A stretch of DNA of 8,616 nt, taken from NCBI GenBank assembly GCA_030528965.1, contig JAUMXS010000022.1, positions 4,515-13,130 on the forward strand, given 5' to 3'. The notes below the pieces were generated by a model, which saw only the letters and a program-made list of their open reading frames with translations, was not told the origin of the DNA and did no database searches. Position 1 is the stretch's first letter. Each line of letters begins with the position of its first letter. Source of the stretch: Eubacteriales bacterium (lineage in GTDB: Bacteria; Bacillota; Clostridia; Oscillospirales; Oscillospiraceae). This document shows positions 6,528 through 8,616 of this stretch, one piece after another. The position numbers and the translations under genes are program-made.

Positions 6528-7583
6528 TTACGCCAGCGCTTCCACGAAGTCATTGAACAGCATCCCGGCTGTTTTCCCGTCCAGTAGCTTTCGCGGATAG
6601 TTGTTAATCCAGCTCCCCACGGCCGCGATGTCCTCATCCGGAACTTTGTCGAGGTCGGTGCCCTTGGGGAAGAATCTCCTGAAGTATCTGTTCTGGTTCT
6701 CGTTTGTGCCGCGCTCGTTGCTGCGGTACGGATGGCAGTAGTATACCTGCGTGCGCTGCTCTCCGCTCTTCTTGCTGGTCATCATACCCTCGTAGTCCAT
6801 GAACTCGCTGCCGTTATCGACGGTGATGCTCTTGAAGATACTGCTGAATTTTTCACCCCAGCGTCGCTCCAGCCAGTCCAGCTTCGATACCACCTGCTCC
6901 ATCGTGCAGGCGCTCATAGGCATGACGATTTGCGCGCGGGTCTTCCGCTCCGAAAGCATCAGGGCGCACTTCCGCCCGTTCTTTTTTCCCTTCACGGTAT
7001 CCATTTCCCAGTGTCCCACTTCTTCCCGCCGGTTGATTTCCTCCGGCCGGTTCTCGATGCCTTCGCCGCGTGCCTGTCTCTTCGCCTCGCGCACCTGCTT
7101 GTATTCTCGCTTGTGGGTGCCCCGCTCCGGCAGGTCTTTATTGGTTATGGTCAGGAACACATCGCCGCTGTTGATGTAGTTGTAGATGGTCTTCTCGCAG
7201 ATGCTGACATCGAACTGCAGCCCCAGTAGTTTTATTTCCATGATGACCGCCGCCGGTGAATAGTGCTCTTTTCCTATCTTCTGTTCGATGAAATCATGCA
7301 GAGCATAGTCGTGCCCCAGTTTGATTGCGCCGCCCTTGGCTCTCTTGTTCACTTCATACTGCGCCTGCGCGATGTCTGCGCTGTATCGGCGCTCCGTCGT
7401 CAGGTCGCTCAGCGTGTGGTCGTACCATACGCCCTCACGACGCAGCTCTCTCCAGATGGTCTGGTAGCTTACATGGAGCGCATCGGCAATTTCCCGCGTG
7501 CTCGCTTTTTCCATCAGCATCATTTCTATTTTTACCCTGTCCCGGTAGGTCAGGTGTTTGAACGCTCTGGTCTTCTTTTCCAT
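6528..7583 (-). CDS. IS30 family transposase, full length
   Basis: This is a DDE transposase of 351 residues, within the IS30 range. An N-terminal helix-turn-helix (about residues 11-50: LTYRDRVKIEMM, then TREIADALHVSYQTIWRELR) binds the element ends. The catalytic triad is visible: GHWEMDTV (Asp195), TVDNGSEF (Asp256) and SNERGTNENQNRYFRRFFPKG (Glu295), the last being the IS30 hallmark with the usual PKGTD tail. ATG 7583 is supported by AAGGAGG (7592-7598 on the - strand) 8 bases upstream. It reads without frameshift or internal stop, so it is likely active or recently arrived. Its stop is only about 67 bases from the -35 box of the tRNA-Leu promoter, with no GC-rich terminator between. I could not pair convincing terminal inverted repeats, so the element borders are not given. 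Confidence 0.95.
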   Translation of the reverse strand: MEKKTRAFKHLTYRDRVKIEMMLMEKASTREIADALHVSYQTIWRELRREGVWYDHTLSDLTTERRYSADIAQAQYEVNKRAKGGAIKLGHDYALHDFIEQKIGKEHYSPAAVIMEIKLLGLQFDVSICEKTIYNYINSGDVFLTITNKDLPERGTHKREYKQVREAKRQARGEGIENRPEEINRREEVGHWEMDTVKGKKNGRKCALMLSERKTRAQIVMPMSACTMEQVVSKLDWLERRWGEKFSSIFKSITVDNGSEFMDYEGMMTSKKSGEQRTQVYYCHPYRSNERGTNENQNRYFRRFFPKGTDLDKVPDEDIAAVGSWINNYPRKLLDGKTAGMLFNDFVEALA

Positions 7584-7625
7584 ACCGTGCGCCTCCTTCG
7601 GCTTTATTTGCTTTTTCTTGCTATT

Positions 7626-7655
7626 ATTCTAAAGCTGATTAGCGCACAAAGTCAA
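7626..7655 (-). promoter_or_regulatory. Probable transposase promoter
   Basis: TTGACT (7650-7655), an 18-bp spacer and TAGAAT (7626-7631) lie on the - strand, about 40 bases upstream of the transposase ATG. The -35 box sits close to the expected right end of the element, an arrangement in which the end sequence supplies part of the promoter. Confidence 0.6.
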
Positions 7656-7672
7656 GAGGCCTAAAATACGCA

Positions 7673-7702
7673 AATCCCTCCGCCATCATAGGTGGAGGGA
7701 TT
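7673..7702 (-). terminator. Hairpin terminator of the Xre-family gene
   Basis: Arms AATCCCTCCGCC (7673-7684) and GGTGGAGGGATT (7691-7702) pair with one mismatch around a 6-base loop. The right arm includes the last bases of the stop codon (7701-7703). On the - strand it is followed by TTGCGTATTTTAGG, a poor U tract, so termination may be partial, with some read-through toward the transposase promoter. Confidence 0.55.
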
Positions 7703-7943
7703 ATTCTTTGCCCAGCAGCCAGTCTGTAGTCACGCCGAGCACTTCTGCTATTATCGGCAGCTCGAAGTCCGGCACCACGCGCTTGCCCGTCTCAATTCTG
7801 CTCACCGCCATCTGTCCCAGCTGTAGTCCGGCCAGCTGCAGCTTCGCCGCCAGTTGTTCCTGAGACCAGCCCACCTTCATTCTGGCATCCCGCACGCGCT
7901 CGCCGCACAGATTAAATCGGTCTCCCGGTGTATATAACCGCAC
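7701..7943 (-). CDS. Xre/Cro-CI family helix-turn-helix regulator, 80 residues
   Basis: This is a small DNA-binding protein made only of a Cro/CI-type domain. The conserved core starts at NLCGERVRDARMKVGWSQEQLA (residues 11-32), with the helix-turn-helix formed by SQEQLAAKL (27-35) and the recognition helix QMAVSRIETGKR (44-55). The segment between the two helices is longer than usual, LQLAGLQLG, a variant common in clostridial regulators. The C-terminal FELPIIAEVLGVTTDWLLG closes the five-helix fold. There is no sensor or oligomerisation domain. The start is the GTG at 7943, 7 bases after GAGGAGG (7951-7957). It is divergent from the membrane protein gene at 8058, and the 114-bp gap holds an inverted 12-mer that may be its operator, so autoregulation and control of the neighbour are likely but inferred. 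Confidence 0.85.
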   Translation of the reverse strand: MRLYTPGDRFNLCGERVRDARMKVGWSQEQLAAKLQLAGLQLGQMAVSRIETGKRVVPDFELPIIAEVLGVTTDWLLGKE

Positions 7944-7958
7944 AGCACCACCTCCTCA

Positions 7959-8028
7959 TAATCATCTTTTGCATATTCTTGCTTGAACTTACGACGGATT
8001 TCTGCTAATCTTATAAAAAAGATGATTA
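7959..8028. repeat. Inverted 12-mer pair in the divergent Xre / membrane-protein promoter region
   Basis: TAATCATCTTTT (7959-7970) is the exact reverse complement of AAAAGATGATTA (8017-8028), with 46 bases between. Read toward each gene, the same 12-mer precedes the ribosome binding site, and both genes also share GGAGGTGGT before the start codon. A pair of repressor operators is the simplest reading. No confident -35/-10 pair was found for either gene in this gap. Confidence 0.6.
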
Positions 8029-8057
8029 AAACAAAAATATAATTCGGAGGTGGTCGC

Positions 8058-8616
8058 ATGAAGTGGCTCATCCACGGCGCAGGCCTTCTTTTATCCAGCG
8101 CCATACTCACTGCGCTGTCGATGTCCGGCATCGCATCCTCCCTTGGCGGTGCAGGCTTCGGCATCCTCACCGTAGCCGTGTATTTCTTTGGTGTCTATTT
8201 TGTGCCGCGCCGCGTCGTCCGCCGCCTTGCATTAAAAAAAGCCAGCGCTCCTGCTCCGCCGCTGGAATCCTCCGTCGAAGACGCTCCGGCACCGGTTCCT
8301 GCAAAAAAAGAGCCAAAGCGCAGGCCGTGCCGCCCGGATGCGGTCGGTTATCAGTTTGCTGTCGCCATTCTTGTCTGCCTTCTCATCGCTGGTATAGTCA
8401 GCATCGGAAGCAAATCTTCCGAGATAGACCGCCTCCGCGCGGAGCTGGAGGATAGCTACCACGAAGGGTATGAGATTGGATACTCCGAAGGCGAAAGCCA
8501 TGGGTACAATGTCGGTGCGGAGGCCATACTCGATGACATAGATTATTATTCCTGTTTTTCCGCAGGATATGATGCTGGTTTTGCCACTGGGCAGAGCGAT
8601 TTGTCGTTCCCTTCGG
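8058..8616 (+). CDS. Unrecognised membrane protein with GX3 glycine repeat, 3' end outside window
   Basis: The frame is open from ATG 8058 to the right edge (186 residues visible) with an excellent ribosome binding site, GGAGG at 8046-8050, 7 bases upstream. Hydrophobic segments lie at about residues 5-22 and 29-49, followed by a basic stop-transfer RRVVRRLALKK, an Ala/Pro/Lys-rich linker (62-92), and a third membrane segment at about 98-117. A charged helical stretch SSEIDRLRAELEDSYHEG follows. Then glycines recur every fourth residue: Gly137, 141, 145, 149 and 153, with Tyr often next to them, and again Gly170, 174 and 178. I do not recognise the protein. The period resembles the GX3 repeat of Yae1-type helical proteins, but that is similarity of pattern only. 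Head-to-head placement with the Xre gene suggests that regulator controls it. Topology and length of the missing part are unknown. Confidence 0.8.
   Translation, partial: MKWLIHGAGLLLSSAILTALSMSGIASSLGGAGFGILTVAVYFFGVYFVPRRVVRRLALKKASAPAPPLESSVEDAPAPVPAKKEPKRRPCRPDAVGYQFAVAILVCLLIAGIVSIGSKSSEIDRLRAELEDSYHEGYEIGYSEGESHGYNVGAEAILDDIDYYSCFSAGYDAGFATGQSDLSFPS

Larger units (their letters stand above)
6528..7655 (-). mobile_element. IS30-type insertion sequence, minimal extent (ends unresolved)
   Basis: The minimal element is the transposase gene plus its promoter. IS30-family elements are about 1.0-1.2 kb with imperfect terminal repeats of about 20-30 bp and short target duplications. The borders should lie in about 6461-6527 on the left and about 7640-7672 on the right. 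The only faint match between ends is ACTTTG (right end, read inward) with ATTTTG on the left, which is too weak to set the limits. Confidence 0.6.

Noticed and set aside
6490..7672. Terminal inverted repeats and target duplication of the IS30 element
   Set aside because: Several alignments of the two flanks gave at most 6 matches in 9 positions, not enough to claim the ends.
8038..8043. Perfect TATAAT just before the membrane protein gene
   Set aside because: It is 2 bases from the Shine-Dalgarno sequence, so a transcript starting from it would lack the ribosome binding site, and no -35 box lies 16-18 bases upstream (the bases there are a run of A).
7877..8170. 97-residue - strand frame spanning the gap between the Xre gene and the membrane protein gene
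   Set aside because: The middle part looks somewhat protein-like, but the frame overlaps both better-supported genes, crosses their regulatory gap and has no ribosome binding site.
1..8616. CRISPR array, phage attachment duplication at the tRNA, or rRNA
   Set aside because: No regularly spaced repeats were seen, no second copy of the tRNA 3' end was found in the window, and no rRNA sequence is present.

Overview
The window looks like a chromosomal segment of a spore-forming, Gram-positive anaerobe of the class Clostridia, possibly of the Oscillospiraceae/Lachnospiraceae type. The evidence is a Ger germinant-receptor gene pair, strong GGAGG ribosome binding sites, consensus sigma-A promoters, a tRNA gene that encodes its own CCA end, a DegV protein, and a moderately GC-rich coding sequence set in AT-rich promoter regions. 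No species can be named from the sequence alone.

Layout, left to right. (1) Positions 1-1764, + strand: the 3' end of a germination receptor operon, with a GerAC-type lipoprotein subunit (5' end outside the window) overlapping a GerAB-type permease subunit. It ends in an 18-bp perfect hairpin at 1782-1820 shared with the convergent operon. (2) Positions 1863-4095, - strand: a two-gene nucleoside salvage operon, a purine nucleoside phosphorylase followed by an amidohydrolase of the SAH/MTA (adenosine-type) deaminase group. The genes are joined by a 4-nt ATGA overlap and read from a recognisable promoter. (3) Positions 4152-5146, + strand: mrp, an Fe-S cluster carrier ATPase, with its own promoter and a classic terminator; the promoter is divergent from that of the nucleoside operon. 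(4) Positions 5172-6126, - strand: a DegV/FakB-type fatty-acid-binding protein with a near-consensus promoter. (5) Positions 6282-6460, - strand: a complete tRNA-Leu(CAG) unit with promoter, gene and terminator. (6) Positions 6528-7655, - strand: an IS30-family transposase with intact DDE residues. (7) Positions 7673-8616: a small Xre-type repressor (-) divergent from an unrecognised membrane protein (+) that runs off the right edge.

The left 6.4 kb is ordinary core genome. In the nucleoside operon the deaminase would convert an adenosine-type by-product to its inosine form and the phosphorylase would split inosine/guanosine-type nucleosides to base and sugar phosphate; this pairing is inferred from the families and the coupling.

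The right 2.1 kb is accessory in character. Its most interesting part is the repressor/membrane-protein pair. Both genes are preceded, in the same relative orientation, by the 12-mer AAAAGATGATTA and then GGAGGTGGT, and the membrane protein carries a strict glycine-every-fourth-residue repeat after its third membrane segment. I do not recognise this protein. Whether it belongs to a larger system depends on sequence beyond 8616.
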